A stretch of DNA of 64,000 nucleotides from Allobrachymonas denitrificans DSM 15123 (GTDB lineage: Bacteria > Pseudomonadota > Gammaproteobacteria > Burkholderiales > Burkholderiaceae_C). Below the pieces are notes generated by a model. The model did no database searches, had not been told where the DNA came from, and saw only the letters and a list, made by a program, of their open reading frames with translations. Location of the stretch: positions 1,240,001 to 1,304,000 of the forward strand of contig NZ_FOCW01000001.1 in the NCBI RefSeq assembly GCF_900110225.1. Reading direction: 5' to 3'. Position numbers and translations under genes: made by a program. Positions 55,112-63,549 of the stretch are shown piece after piece; position 1 is the stretch's first letter, and each line of letters begins with the position of its first letter.

Positions 55112-55845
55112 TGCGCAGCCTCCGTGCCCATGTCGGAATCAGTCTTGCGGCTGGCATCCCAGGCGCCGAGAAGCGCACCGCTGGCCAGTCCGCCCAACAT
55201 GGCGATATGTCCAGGCAGCAGCATCAGCAGTGCTGCGGTTGCCAGCATGGCCCCAAGCGTGACGCGCAGGCGCGTGTGGCGCAGGATTTCCAGCAGCAAG
55301 GCAAAGAACAGTGCCGGCAGCACGAAATCCAGTGTCTCGCGCAGCCACGGTGCCTGCTGGCCCAACTGATGCCCCAGCAGGGCTCCCACAGCCGTACCCG
55401 ATACCCAGGAGGCATACGCTCCCAGCTGCATGCCCATATACCAGCCCTGCCGCTGCTCGGGGGCGATGCGATCCAGCCTGCCGATGGAGGCTGCATAGAC
55501 CTCGTCCGTCAGGCCGAAAGCCAAAATCGGCAGCGGCAAGCGCCGCCGTGCCGTGCCGAGCTTGTCGAGAATGGAGGGACCGTAGAACAGGTGCCGCACG
55601 TTCATCAGCAGCACCGTGGAAATGATGCCGAAGGCCCCTGCCCCTGCTGCAGCCAGCGCCACCAGCACGAACTGCGCCGCCCCCGCATACACCGTGAGCG
55701 ACACCAGAATTGCCAGCCACGGCGGGAAACCGGCCTGGATGGCGGCCAGGCCGAACGAGACGGCAATCGGAAAATAGCCGAGTCCGATCGACAGGCTGTC
55801 GGTCAGACCCTTGCCGACGCTGGTAAAAGACACACGGGACTGCAT
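55108..55845 (-). CDS. azlC: AzlC family branched-chain amino acid permease
   Basis: This 245-residue AzlC-type membrane protein has about seven helices. DSLSIGLGYFPIAVSFGLAAIQAGF, VLLMNVRHLFYGPSIL and FGLTDEVYAAS are diagnostic. With AzlD it forms a valine/leucine-type exporter (E. coli YgaZH group). It is a possible counterpart to the Liv importer at the start of the window, but that link is inference only. Confidence 0.88.
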   Translation of the reverse strand: MQSRVSFTSVGKGLTDSLSIGLGYFPIAVSFGLAAIQAGFPPWLAILVSLTVYAGAAQFVLVALAAAGAGAFGIISTVLLMNVRHLFYGPSILDKLGTARRRLPLPILAFGLTDEVYAASIGRLDRIAPEQRQGWYMGMQLGAYASWVSGTAVGALLGHQLGQQAPWLRETLDFVLPALFFALLLEILRHTRLRVTLGAMLATAALLMLLPGHIAMLGGLASGALLGAWDASRKTDSDMGTEAAQ

Positions 55846-55861
55846 GGTGGGTGGTGCCGTC

Positions 55862-56872
55862 TCAGTGGACGTCCTCTTCCAGCACGGGCGGCGACGAATG
55901 CAGCGCCTTCTGCGCCAGGTCGTACACCTCGCGCGGCTTGGCGCCCTTCAGGCGATGGTCGCTCCACACCTGGCGCCAGCGGCGTGCACCGCGCTGGCCA
56001 TGGCGCAGGCCCAGCATGGAACGGGCCACGGCATACCACCAGGTGTCGTACTGCGCCGCCTCGCGCTCCATGTAGGCCACCATGGCCAGTTCCACCTCGT
56101 CGCGCGTGAGCATGACGGCACGGTCCTGCTCGCCCGCCATCAGGCCATCCCACTGCGTGAGCGACCACGGGTTGTGCCAGGCTTCGCGGCCGATCATCAC
56201 GCCATCCACATGGTTCCAGTGGTGCCGGATCTGCTCCGCCGTAGTCACACCGCCGTTGAGGGCGATATTCAGCTCGGGGAAATCCTGCTTGAGCTGATAC
56301 ACCACCTCGTAGCGCAGTGGCGGAATCTCGCGGTTTTCCTTGGGACTCAGGCCCTTGAGCCAGGCATTGCGCGCATGCACGATGAAGTGCTCCACACCCG
56401 CGTCCGCCAGCGTGCCGACAAAGTCGCGCACCATGGCATAGCTTTCGTCCTTGTCCAGCCCGATGCGGTGCTTGACGGTGACCGGCACGCGCTGCACCGC
56501 GTCCTGCATGGCCTTGATGCAATCGGCCACCAGATCCGGCTCGCGCATCAGGCAGGCCCCAAAGGCGCCAGACTGCACGCGCTCGCTCGGGCAGCCGCAG
56601 TTGAGGTTGATCTCGTCATAGCCCCACTGCTCGCCCATGCGCGCACTTTCGGCCAGCATGGCCGGATCGCTGCCGCCCAGCTGCAGGGCCACGGGGTGTT
56701 CTTCGGCGTTGTAGCGCAGATGGCTGTCGGCTGCGCCGCGCGTGATGGCGCCCTGGTTGATCATCTCCGTGTAGAGCAAGGCATTCTTGCTCAGCAGCCG
56801 CCACAGATAGCGGGCGTGCCGATCGGAAACATCCAGCAGGGGCGCAGTGGCCAGACGCGGGCGCTCACGCAT
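55862..56872 (-). CDS. dusA: tRNA-dihydrouridine synthase DusA
   Basis: DusA (336 residues) is an FMN enzyme that reduces U20/U20a in tRNA. The N-terminal RLATAPLLDVSDRHARYLWR and ALLYTEMI fit DusA, the catalytic Cys is in NLNCGCPSERVQSGAFGACLM, and HARNAWLKGLSPKENREIPPLRYE is the DusA-specific loop. ALNGGVTT and GVMIGREAWHNPW bind the flavin phosphate. It is between azlC and the NSS transporter; its stop and azlC are 16 bp apart. Confidence 0.93.
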   Translation of the reverse strand: MRERPRLATAPLLDVSDRHARYLWRLLSKNALLYTEMINQGAITRGAADSHLRYNAEEHPVALQLGGSDPAMLAESARMGEQWGYDEINLNCGCPSERVQSGAFGACLMREPDLVADCIKAMQDAVQRVPVTVKHRIGLDKDESYAMVRDFVGTLADAGVEHFIVHARNAWLKGLSPKENREIPPLRYEVVYQLKQDFPELNIALNGGVTTAEQIRHHWNHVDGVMIGREAWHNPWSLTQWDGLMAGEQDRAVMLTRDEVELAMVAYMEREAAQYDTWWYAVARSMLGLRHGQRGARRWRQVWSDHRLKGAKPREVYDLAQKALHSSPPVLEEDVH

Positions 56873-56875
56873 GCA

Positions 56876-58222
56876 TCACCCCATCAGCATGCTGACAAAC
56901 ACGGCGATCACGCCCAGCGGAGCCACGAAACGGCTCACGATGCTCCAGATCTGGTAGCCCGTGCCTTGCAGGCCCAGTTCCTTGCGGATGCTTTCCTGGT
57001 TCATGAACCAGCCGGAGAAAATGATGATGCCCAGACCGGTCAGCGGCAGCATGAACTTGCTGGTGAGCTTGTCCAGGAAATCGAAGATCGAGTTGCCCAG
57101 AATCTGCACATCGCTCCAGTGGTTGAAGGACAGCAGCGAGGCCACGCCCAGCAGCCAGATCACCGCGCCGGCAATCAGCGTGGCCGACTTGCGTCCCAGC
57201 GGCGTCTTCTGCTCCAGCAGGGCCACCACCGGCTCCAGCAGGGACATGGAAGACGTCAGCGCGGCAAATGTCAGCAGGATGAAGAACAGTGTGCCCAGCA
57301 GCGTGCCCGCCGGCATGTTGCCGAAGGCGATGGGCAGCGTCACGAAGATCAGGCCGGGGCCGGAGCTGGGCTCCAGACCGTGCGAGAACACCAGCGGGAA
57401 GATGGCCATGCCGGCCATCAGGGCGATGGTCGTATCCAGAATCACCACCGTGCGCGCAGCGCCCAGCAGGTTCACATCCTTGCCCAGATAGGCGCCGTAG
57501 GCCGTCATGATGCCCATGCCCAGCGACAGCGTGAAGAAGGCATGGCCCAGCGCCGCCAGCACCACGTTACCGTTGACGGCAGACCAGTTTGGCGTGAACA
57601 GGAATTCAATGGTGCGGCCGAAGGAGTCGGTCGCGAAGATGCCGTTGGCCACCAGAATCAGCAGCACGACGGCCAGCGCCGGCATCATGATCTTGGAGGC
57701 GCGCTCCAGACCGGAGGTGACGCCCATGGCCACGATGCCCATGGTCAAGGCCATGAAGACGGTGTGCCAAAGCAACAGGCTGCCGGAATTGGCCAGAAAG
57801 CCTTCAAAAACAGCGCCGGTTTCCTTGCCCGTCATGTCGCTGAACTTGCCGCTGCCGGTGAGGAACAGGTAATCCAGCGCCCAGCCACCGATCACGCTGT
57901 AGAAAGACAGGATCAGGAAGGCTCCCAGCACGCCGGAAACGCCCAGCCACTTCCACGCCGGAGAACGCCTCTCGGAAACAGCCACATGCTCCATGGCCTG
58001 GATCGGGTTCATCTGCGCACGGCGGCCGATCAGCCACTCCATCACCAGAATCGGTACGCCGATCAGCGTGATGCACAGCAGATAGGTGATGACGAAGGCC
58101 GAGCCGCCGCTCACGCCAGTCATGTAGGGGAATTTCCAGATATTGCCCAGACCAACTGCAGAGCCGGTAGCAGCCAGGATGAAGCCGAGCCTCGATCCCC
58201 ATTGGGCGTGAGTGGATGTCAT
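56876..58222 (-). CDS. Sodium-dependent NSS family amino acid transporter
   Basis: This 448-residue LeuT-fold symporter has 11-12 helices. WGSRLGFILAATGSAVGLGNIWKFPYMTGVSGGSAF is the unwound TM1 Na+/substrate region, and FFTLSLGMGIMTAYGAYLGK and FAALTSSMSLLEPVVALL are family blocks of the TnaT/YocR group. The substrate is likely an amino acid but not specified. The ATG at 58222 is used because it leads straight into TM1. It ends 3 bp before dusA. Confidence 0.9.
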   Translation of the reverse strand: MTSTHAQWGSRLGFILAATGSAVGLGNIWKFPYMTGVSGGSAFVITYLLCITLIGVPILVMEWLIGRRAQMNPIQAMEHVAVSERRSPAWKWLGVSGVLGAFLILSFYSVIGGWALDYLFLTGSGKFSDMTGKETGAVFEGFLANSGSLLLWHTVFMALTMGIVAMGVTSGLERASKIMMPALAVVLLILVANGIFATDSFGRTIEFLFTPNWSAVNGNVVLAALGHAFFTLSLGMGIMTAYGAYLGKDVNLLGAARTVVILDTTIALMAGMAIFPLVFSHGLEPSSGPGLIFVTLPIAFGNMPAGTLLGTLFFILLTFAALTSSMSLLEPVVALLEQKTPLGRKSATLIAGAVIWLLGVASLLSFNHWSDVQILGNSIFDFLDKLTSKFMLPLTGLGIIIFSGWFMNQESIRKELGLQGTGYQIWSIVSRFVAPLGVIAVFVSMLMG

Positions 58223-58488
58223 GATGCTGGAACCTTTCTTTGATCTCGTGGATGCAAAGCCCAATAGAAAGCCGTCGCACGCCAGCAGGGTTGGCCTGTG
58301 GCGCACCGTCGGAGTTCCCGGGATAAAAAATTGGCAACCGTCGGCATGGCGTGCAGCACGCCCCAGGCGGTTGCCGTGCCCCGGCCGAGGATGGTGGCCA
58401 GAGCGTCGTGTGGCGGACATTTTAGCCCACGCAGGCGAACTGCCGACTCAGCGCTATCCCCATGCAAACGATAGACGCACCCTGTGGG

Positions 58489-58764
58489 TCATTTGAGGTA
58501 ACTGCGCAGCACTTCGAGCAGTTGCTGAGTATCTTCTTCGCGCTGTTGGGGGCTGGCATGGGGGTCATTCATGTGGCCGCTCACGTGCCCTTCCAGCACC
58601 TGCAGCATCAGGCCGTTGATCGCGCCACGGATGGACGCGATCTGCTGCAGCACGCTCATGCACTCGGCCTCGGATTCCAGCGCCTTGCCGAGGGCCTGCA
58701 CCTGCCCTTCGATGCGGCGCACACGCGCCTGCAGGCGTTTCTTGTCGGTAACAGTATGGCTCAT
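58489..58764 (-). CDS. dmeR: DmeR/RcnR-type nickel-cobalt responsive repressor
   Basis: This helical repressor of 91 residues belongs to the CsoR/RcnR superfamily. Metal ligands match RcnR position by position: His3 (N-terminal MSHT), Cys35, His60 and His64, which favours Ni/Co over copper (CsoR) or formaldehyde (FrmR). The ATG at 58764 gives this exact N-terminus; the earlier start adds three residues and would block the N-terminal ligand. It is divergent from the CDF exporter gene with an operator between them. Confidence 0.85.
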   Translation of the reverse strand: MSHTVTDKKRLQARVRRIEGQVQALGKALESEAECMSVLQQIASIRGAINGLMLQVLEGHVSGHMNDPHASPQQREEDTQQLLEVLRSYLK

Positions 58765-58803
58765 GGGGCGCATCTTAGCAGCCCTGCCGAAATCAGGATG
58801 ATG

Positions 58804-58819
58804 GTATAGGGGGGTATAC
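58804..58819. promoter_or_regulatory. Candidate DmeR/RcnR operator between dmeR and dmeF
   Basis: GTATA-GGGGGG-TATAC is a six-G tract flanked by inverted 5-mers, the form of RcnR/CsoR-family operators (G-tract with flanking AT-rich inverted repeats). It lies 39 bp from the dmeR start and 30 bp from the dmeF start, and overlaps a -10-like TATACT (58815-58820), so binding would repress both genes. Confidence 0.75.
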
Positions 58820-58849
58820 TATTTTTCATTCTGCTCATTCCTGCTTCGT

Positions 58850-59845
58850 ATGTCTTCCACGCACTCCACGCCCCTTCGCTCCCCGTGCAAGCACGGCCAT
58901 TGTTTCGACACCGGCAACCCGCTGGCCGAACGCGGCACGCGTCTGGCGATGTGGCTGACGCTGGTGATGATGGTGGCAGAGATTGTCGGAGGCTGGTGGT
59001 ATGGGTCAATGGCATTGCTGGCGGACGGCTGGCACATGGGGTCGCACGCAATCGCGCTGGGCCTGGCTGCTTTCGCCTACGCCTATGCGCGCAAGCATGC
59101 GGCCGACCCGCGCTATGCCTTCGGCACCTGGAAGGTGGAGGTGCTGGCCAGCTACACCAGCGCCCTGCTGCTGCTGCTGGGCATTGCCGGGCTGATGCTT
59201 TACGAATCGGTTCATCGCATGCTCAATCCCGTGGCCATTCACTACAACGAGGCGCTTGTGGTGGCGATCATCGGGCTGGGTGTGAACCTGGTCTGCGCCT
59301 GGCTGCTGCATCGAGGTTCCGGGCACGACCATGGGCATGCTCATGCGCACGACCACGATCATGACCATCACGGGCATGGGCAGCCGCACGACCACCATGC
59401 CCATGACGACCATCAGCACGACCTCAATCTGCATGCCGCCTACATCCATGTGCTGACCGATGCGGCCACCTCGGTGCTGGCCATCGTGGCGCTGTTCGCG
59501 GGCAAATGGTGGGGGGCTGGCTGGATGGATCCGGTGATGGGCATCGTCGGCAGCGTGCTGGTTGCCAGTTGGGCCATCAGCCTGCTGCGCAAATCCGGGC
59601 GGGTGCTGCTGGATGCGCACATGACCGACCCGGTTGCCGAGGAAATTCGCGAGGCGGTGGAGCAGTCTCCAGTGCCGGCATCGCTGGCCGATATGCACCT
59701 GTGGCGCGTGGGCAAGGGCAAGTACGCGGTGCTGCTGTCGGTGCTGAGTGCCGATCCGGCCGCAGCCGAAGCAGTACGCAAGGCACTGGCGGTGCATGAG
59801 GAGCTGGTTCACGTCAATGTGGAATGGCTGGCGCAGCCCGCCTGA
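58850..59845 (+). CDS. dmeF: Cation diffusion facilitator DmeF-like Co/Ni exporter
   Basis: This 331-residue proton-driven exporter of the CDF family has six helices. The TM2 metal site is LADGWHMGSHAIAL and the TM5 site is HVLTDAATSV (HxxxD). Between helices 4 and 5 is a loop of about 30 residues (about 157-186) packed with His and Asp, typical of DmeF. It is controlled by the divergent dmeR. The N-terminus also carries CKHGHCF, a possible extra metal site. Zinc export cannot be excluded. Confidence 0.85.
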   Translation: MSSTHSTPLRSPCKHGHCFDTGNPLAERGTRLAMWLTLVMMVAEIVGGWWYGSMALLADGWHMGSHAIALGLAAFAYAYARKHAADPRYAFGTWKVEVLASYTSALLLLLGIAGLMLYESVHRMLNPVAIHYNEALVVAIIGLGVNLVCAWLLHRGSGHDHGHAHAHDHDHDHHGHGQPHDHHAHDDHQHDLNLHAAYIHVLTDAATSVLAIVALFAGKWWGAGWMDPVMGIVGSVLVASWAISLLRKSGRVLLDAHMTDPVAEEIREAVEQSPVPASLADMHLWRVGKGKYAVLLSVLSADPAAAEAVRKALAVHEELVHVNVEWLAQPA

Positions 59846-59965
59846 AAATGGCGCACACTACGGGCATGACCACGCCCGACACCGAGCATGCCCGGCTCGA
59901 ACGTCCTGCAAGCGCTCCGCGCTTGTGCGAGACTGCAGAATTGTTCTGAGGGCTGCTCCTGCACC

Positions 59966-61099
59966 ATGGATTCCGAGTTTTCCTCCCCAAGACGCAAGCT
60001 GCTGCGCGGTGGCATGGCGGCTGCAGCAAGCTGGCTGGCCTCCCCTGCCCTGGCGCAGCTGTCTTCTTCCCCTGGCTCCGCACCGGTTCGTCTGCGTTTT
60101 TTTGCTCCCTCCGGCTATCTGTCGGATCCTGCACGGATTGAAACAGGCATCAACCGCCTGCGCACGGCCGGCTTCACGCTGGACAACACCCAGGCCTTGT
60201 ACCGGCGTCACCAGCGTTTTGCCGGCACCGATGCCGAGCGTATTGCCGATCTGCAGTATGTTGCGTCAGGGCGCGCCCCGACTCCCAAGGTCCTGCTGGG
60301 CGCACGCGGGGGTTATGGCGCCATGCGCCTGCTGCCGCATGTGGACTGGCCGTCTCTGGGCAGCCGCATGCGGGAAGCCGGCACGCTGCTGCTGGGTTAC
60401 AGCGACATTTGTGCCGTGCAACTGGCGCTGCTGGCGCAGGGCCGGACGGGCAGCTACGCCGGCCCCCTGCTCTACAGCGAATTCGGCAGTCCCAATCCGA
60501 GCCTGTTCACGCTGCAGGAGTTCATCCGGACAGTCAGCAGCAACCAATTGCGCATCGAAGTTGCCGCCCCGACAGAGCGACACATCAGGCTGCAAGGCAC
60601 CTGGTGGGGCGGCAATCTCTCGGTGCTGTCCTCGCTGGCCGGCAGCCCCTGGTTGCCGAACGTGCCCGGCGGCATCCTGTTCCTGGAAGACGTCGGGGAA
60701 CAGCCCTACCGCATCGAACGCATGCTGCAGACGCTGTATCTGGCAGGCGTTTTCAGGCAGCAGCAGGCCATCGTGTTCGGCACCTTCAGGCTGAGCAACG
60801 AGCGTGACCTGTATGACGAGAGCTATGACCTCGATACCGTGATCCACACCCTGCGGCGGTTGACCGGTCTGCCGGTGCTGACAGGGTTCCCCTCCGGCCA
60901 CATTCGTGACAAGGTGACCATGCCGCTGGGATATCCGGCCGAACTGCAATCAGGTGCTCAGGGCTACAGCGTGCGCTTTTCCGGCTATCCCGGCCTGGAA
61001 GCGTCGACGCTGAACCTTGCTTCGCTGCTTGAGGCGGCCAGAGACATGCGCACTGCCCCTGTTTCCGACGCACCTACGTTCGACGAGGCGAGCAACTGA
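59966..61099 (+). CDS. LD-carboxypeptidase (S66 family), Tat-exported
   Basis: This protein of 377 residues starts at the ATG at 59966 with a twin-arginine signal (SPRRKLLRGGMAAAASW, cleavage after ALA near residue 30). The LdcA-type domain keeps the nucleophile Ser in LLGYSDICAV, the catalytic Glu in FLEDVGEQPYRIER and the catalytic His in GFPSGHIRDKV. It trims the terminal D-Ala from tetrapeptides in recycling. Most LdcA proteins are cytoplasmic, so a Tat signal is notable. Confidence 0.85.
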   Translation: MDSEFSSPRRKLLRGGMAAAASWLASPALAQLSSSPGSAPVRLRFFAPSGYLSDPARIETGINRLRTAGFTLDNTQALYRRHQRFAGTDAERIADLQYVASGRAPTPKVLLGARGGYGAMRLLPHVDWPSLGSRMREAGTLLLGYSDICAVQLALLAQGRTGSYAGPLLYSEFGSPNPSLFTLQEFIRTVSSNQLRIEVAAPTERHIRLQGTWWGGNLSVLSSLAGSPWLPNVPGGILFLEDVGEQPYRIERMLQTLYLAGVFRQQQAIVFGTFRLSNERDLYDESYDLDTVIHTLRRLTGLPVLTGFPSGHIRDKVTMPLGYPAELQSGAQGYSVRFSGYPGLEASTLNLASLLEAARDMRTAPVSDAPTFDEASN

Positions 61100-61210
61100 G
61101 CCTGCGCAACTGCCGCGCCGCACCCGCGTACGGAGCCCCCCGGTAAAAAGCGTGTCCCTACCACGACGCTTGCGGGCACTGTCGGTAGTCGCGCATCCTT
61201 CTGCCGGGAA

Positions 61211-63337
61211 TTACCAGATATCCACGCGATCAGCATCACCGATGACCATCCTGTCCCCCGGCTTGCAGTTGAACGCGGCTGCAAACGCCGGCATGTTGGA
61301 CGGTGCGCCGATGACCCGGAACTGGGCGGGCGCATGCGTATCCGTGGAGAGGCGCAACCTGGCTTCGTCGTCCTTCATGTTCCGCCGCCACACCGTGGCC
61401 CAGCTCAGGAAGAAGCGCTGGTCATTGGTCAACCCGCCCGTCATCGGATCGGGTTTGCCTGCCGTCGCGGCCTTCATGGCGTCATAGGCTGTCGCAAGGC
61501 CTCCCAGATCAGCGATATTCTCGTCCAGCGTCAGCTTGCCATTCACGTTTTCGCCAAGCGTCTTGTAACCGCTAAACTGCTTGACGAGTTGGCCCGTGCG
61601 TTGCGCAAATGCCTGGGCATCGGCTGGCGTCCACCAGTTTTCGAACTTGCCGGTAGCGTCAAAGCGCGCCCCCTGATCATCGTAGCCGTGCGTCATCTCG
61701 TGACCGATCACGGCGCCGATGCCTCCGTAATTGGTCGCGTCATCGGCATTGGGATCGAAAAACGGCGGCTGAAGGATGGCTGCCGGAAACACAATGTCGT
61801 TGCGGGCTGCACGGTAGTAGGCATTGACAACCTGAGGCCACGTGTCCCATTCATTCCGTTCGACCGGCTTGCCGATCTTGCCCAGTGTCCACTTGTGGTT
61901 GAATTTCTGCAGCGCCTGCAGATTGTCGTAGTAGCTGTCGCGACCGGTGCGCAACCCGTCCCATGAACGCCACTTGTCCGGATAGCCGATCTTGGGCTCG
62001 AAGGAGGTCCATTTTTCCAGTGCCTTTTTCTTCGTTTCCGGGCTCATCCAGTCAAGATCCTCGATACGGGTCTTGAGTGCCTTGCCGATGTTCGCAACCA
62101 GCGCTTCCATGCGCATCTTGGCCTCAGGCGAAAATGCGACCTTCACGTACAGTTGGCCCAGTGCCTCGGCAGCACCGCTGTTGATCGTGGTCAGCACGTG
62201 CATCGCGCGCGTCTCCTTCTCTTCCTGGCCGCGGAGTGCCTTGCTGTAAAAACGGAAATGCTCCTGCACGAAGGCGTCGCTCAAATGCGGTGCTGCGGCA
62301 CTTGCCGCGTGGTACTTGAGATAGGACTGCCAGACGGAGATGGGCACTTCAGCCAGCATCCTGCTGACCTCCTGATGGAATCCAGGCATGGGCAACGAAA
62401 ATTTGTCTGGTGCAGCCACTCCCTGCGACTGGAAGAATTTCGTCCAGCTGAAATTGGGAGTAAGCCTGTCTGCTTCAGCCAGCGTCACGGGGTTGTATTC
62501 CAGTTCCCAATCGCGCGCCACCTCCTCCGTGGAGAGTGAGACATGGGCAAGACGTTTTTCAAGGGCCACAATGTCCGCAGCCTGTCTGGCAGCATCCGCT
62601 CCGGATACACCAATCAGCTTGAGGATGTTGGCTACATACACTTCATGGGCAGCAAGTACGTTCTTGCGGTTGGCTGCCGTGTAGTAAGTCTTGTCATGCA
62701 GACCCAGCCCCGCTTGTGCAACGTAGGCCATGTTCGTGCCCGGCGCCCTGAAATCGGGAGCGACCCAGAAGTCAAACAAGGTGCCGCGACCCTTGGCTGC
62801 TTCCACGCGAATGTATTCCGCAACCTGCTCCTTGTTCGAGAGTCTGGAAATCGCGTCCAGTTCCGCCTTGATCGGAGTATGGCCTGCTGCATTGATCCGG
62901 GCTACGTCCATGCCAGTTGCATACAGGTCGCCGATCAGCTTGTCCACTCCCTTCGCAGACTTGTTTACAGCAGCCTGCTCGGCAAGCTGCTGCTGGGTCT
63001 GCCTCGAGCGCTCCTCCAGCATGTCGAAGGAGCCCCAGCTCGTGCGATCTGACGGGACGGGGTGGGCGGCAAGAAACCTGGCGTTGGCATAGCCGGCAAA
63101 GTCATGGCAGGCATCGATGCTCTTGTCCAGATCGCCCACCTTGAAGGCGTTGAACGGCAGCAGCCTGGTCTGATCAATGGTGTATGTGCCCGCATTGGAC
63201 GAGATGCCCGCACTGGGAAACTGGCTGCTGTTGGCAGCCTGTGCCGACACTGCCGCTGACACAGCAAGAGCCAGCACCAGACGCTTCGGCACGAAACCCA
63301 AGCAGTATTCGCGTGGCAAATGATGTTTCATCCTCAT
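61211..63337 (-). CDS. M13 family zinc metallopeptidase
   Basis: This 708-residue neprilysin-like endopeptidase (PepO group) has a signal peptide at the N-terminus (about residues 15-35, cleavage after AQA). Zinc motif HEMTHG has H546, E547 and H550, and the second motif ENIADLGG (606-613) supplies the third ligand Glu606 and Asp610. NAYYRAARNDIVFPAAILQPPFF and the C-terminal CKPGDRM block are family hallmarks. Expected to degrade periplasmic or secreted peptides. Its base composition is slightly lower in GC than its neighbours. Confidence 0.93.
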   Translation of the reverse strand: MRMKHHLPREYCLGFVPKRLVLALAVSAAVSAQAANSSQFPSAGISSNAGTYTIDQTRLLPFNAFKVGDLDKSIDACHDFAGYANARFLAAHPVPSDRTSWGSFDMLEERSRQTQQQLAEQAAVNKSAKGVDKLIGDLYATGMDVARINAAGHTPIKAELDAISRLSNKEQVAEYIRVEAAKGRGTLFDFWVAPDFRAPGTNMAYVAQAGLGLHDKTYYTAANRKNVLAAHEVYVANILKLIGVSGADAARQAADIVALEKRLAHVSLSTEEVARDWELEYNPVTLAEADRLTPNFSWTKFFQSQGVAAPDKFSLPMPGFHQEVSRMLAEVPISVWQSYLKYHAASAAAPHLSDAFVQEHFRFYSKALRGQEEKETRAMHVLTTINSGAAEALGQLYVKVAFSPEAKMRMEALVANIGKALKTRIEDLDWMSPETKKKALEKWTSFEPKIGYPDKWRSWDGLRTGRDSYYDNLQALQKFNHKWTLGKIGKPVERNEWDTWPQVVNAYYRAARNDIVFPAAILQPPFFDPNADDATNYGGIGAVIGHEMTHGYDDQGARFDATGKFENWWTPADAQAFAQRTGQLVKQFSGYKTLGENVNGKLTLDENIADLGGLATAYDAMKAATAGKPDPMTGGLTNDQRFFLSWATVWRRNMKDDEARLRLSTDTHAPAQFRVIGAPSNMPAFAAAFNCKPGDRMVIGDADRVDIW

Positions 63338-63501
63338 GACAGTTCTCCCCGTGTGTTCTTGTGTGCTTTGGTCTCAATGACGGACAACGACTGCGCAGCG
63401 TCCGAGGCTTGATGACACAGGTACTTCGCAACGGCGTCCATCCCTGGAACTGGGTGTTATCGGGATCTGTCTGAAGCGCTTCCCTGGGCTTGAACGCAAA
63501 A

Positions 63502-63521
63502 GAGCCGGCTTTCGCCGGCTC
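63502..63521 (-). terminator. Terminator after purL
   Basis: GAGCCGGC (63502-63509) pairs perfectly with GCCGGCTC (63514-63521) around a 4-nt loop, and on the minus strand it is followed by TTTT. It lies 28 bp beyond the purL stop. Confidence 0.75.
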
Positions 63522-63549
63522 CCGTATCATGCGTTGCGCAAGTTGCAGA

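Noticed and set aside
55811-58243. An 810-codon plus-strand frame across dusA and the NSS transporter
   Set aside because: It crosses two well-defined genes on the other strand and gives a His/Gln/Arg-rich translation typical of antisense shadow frames.
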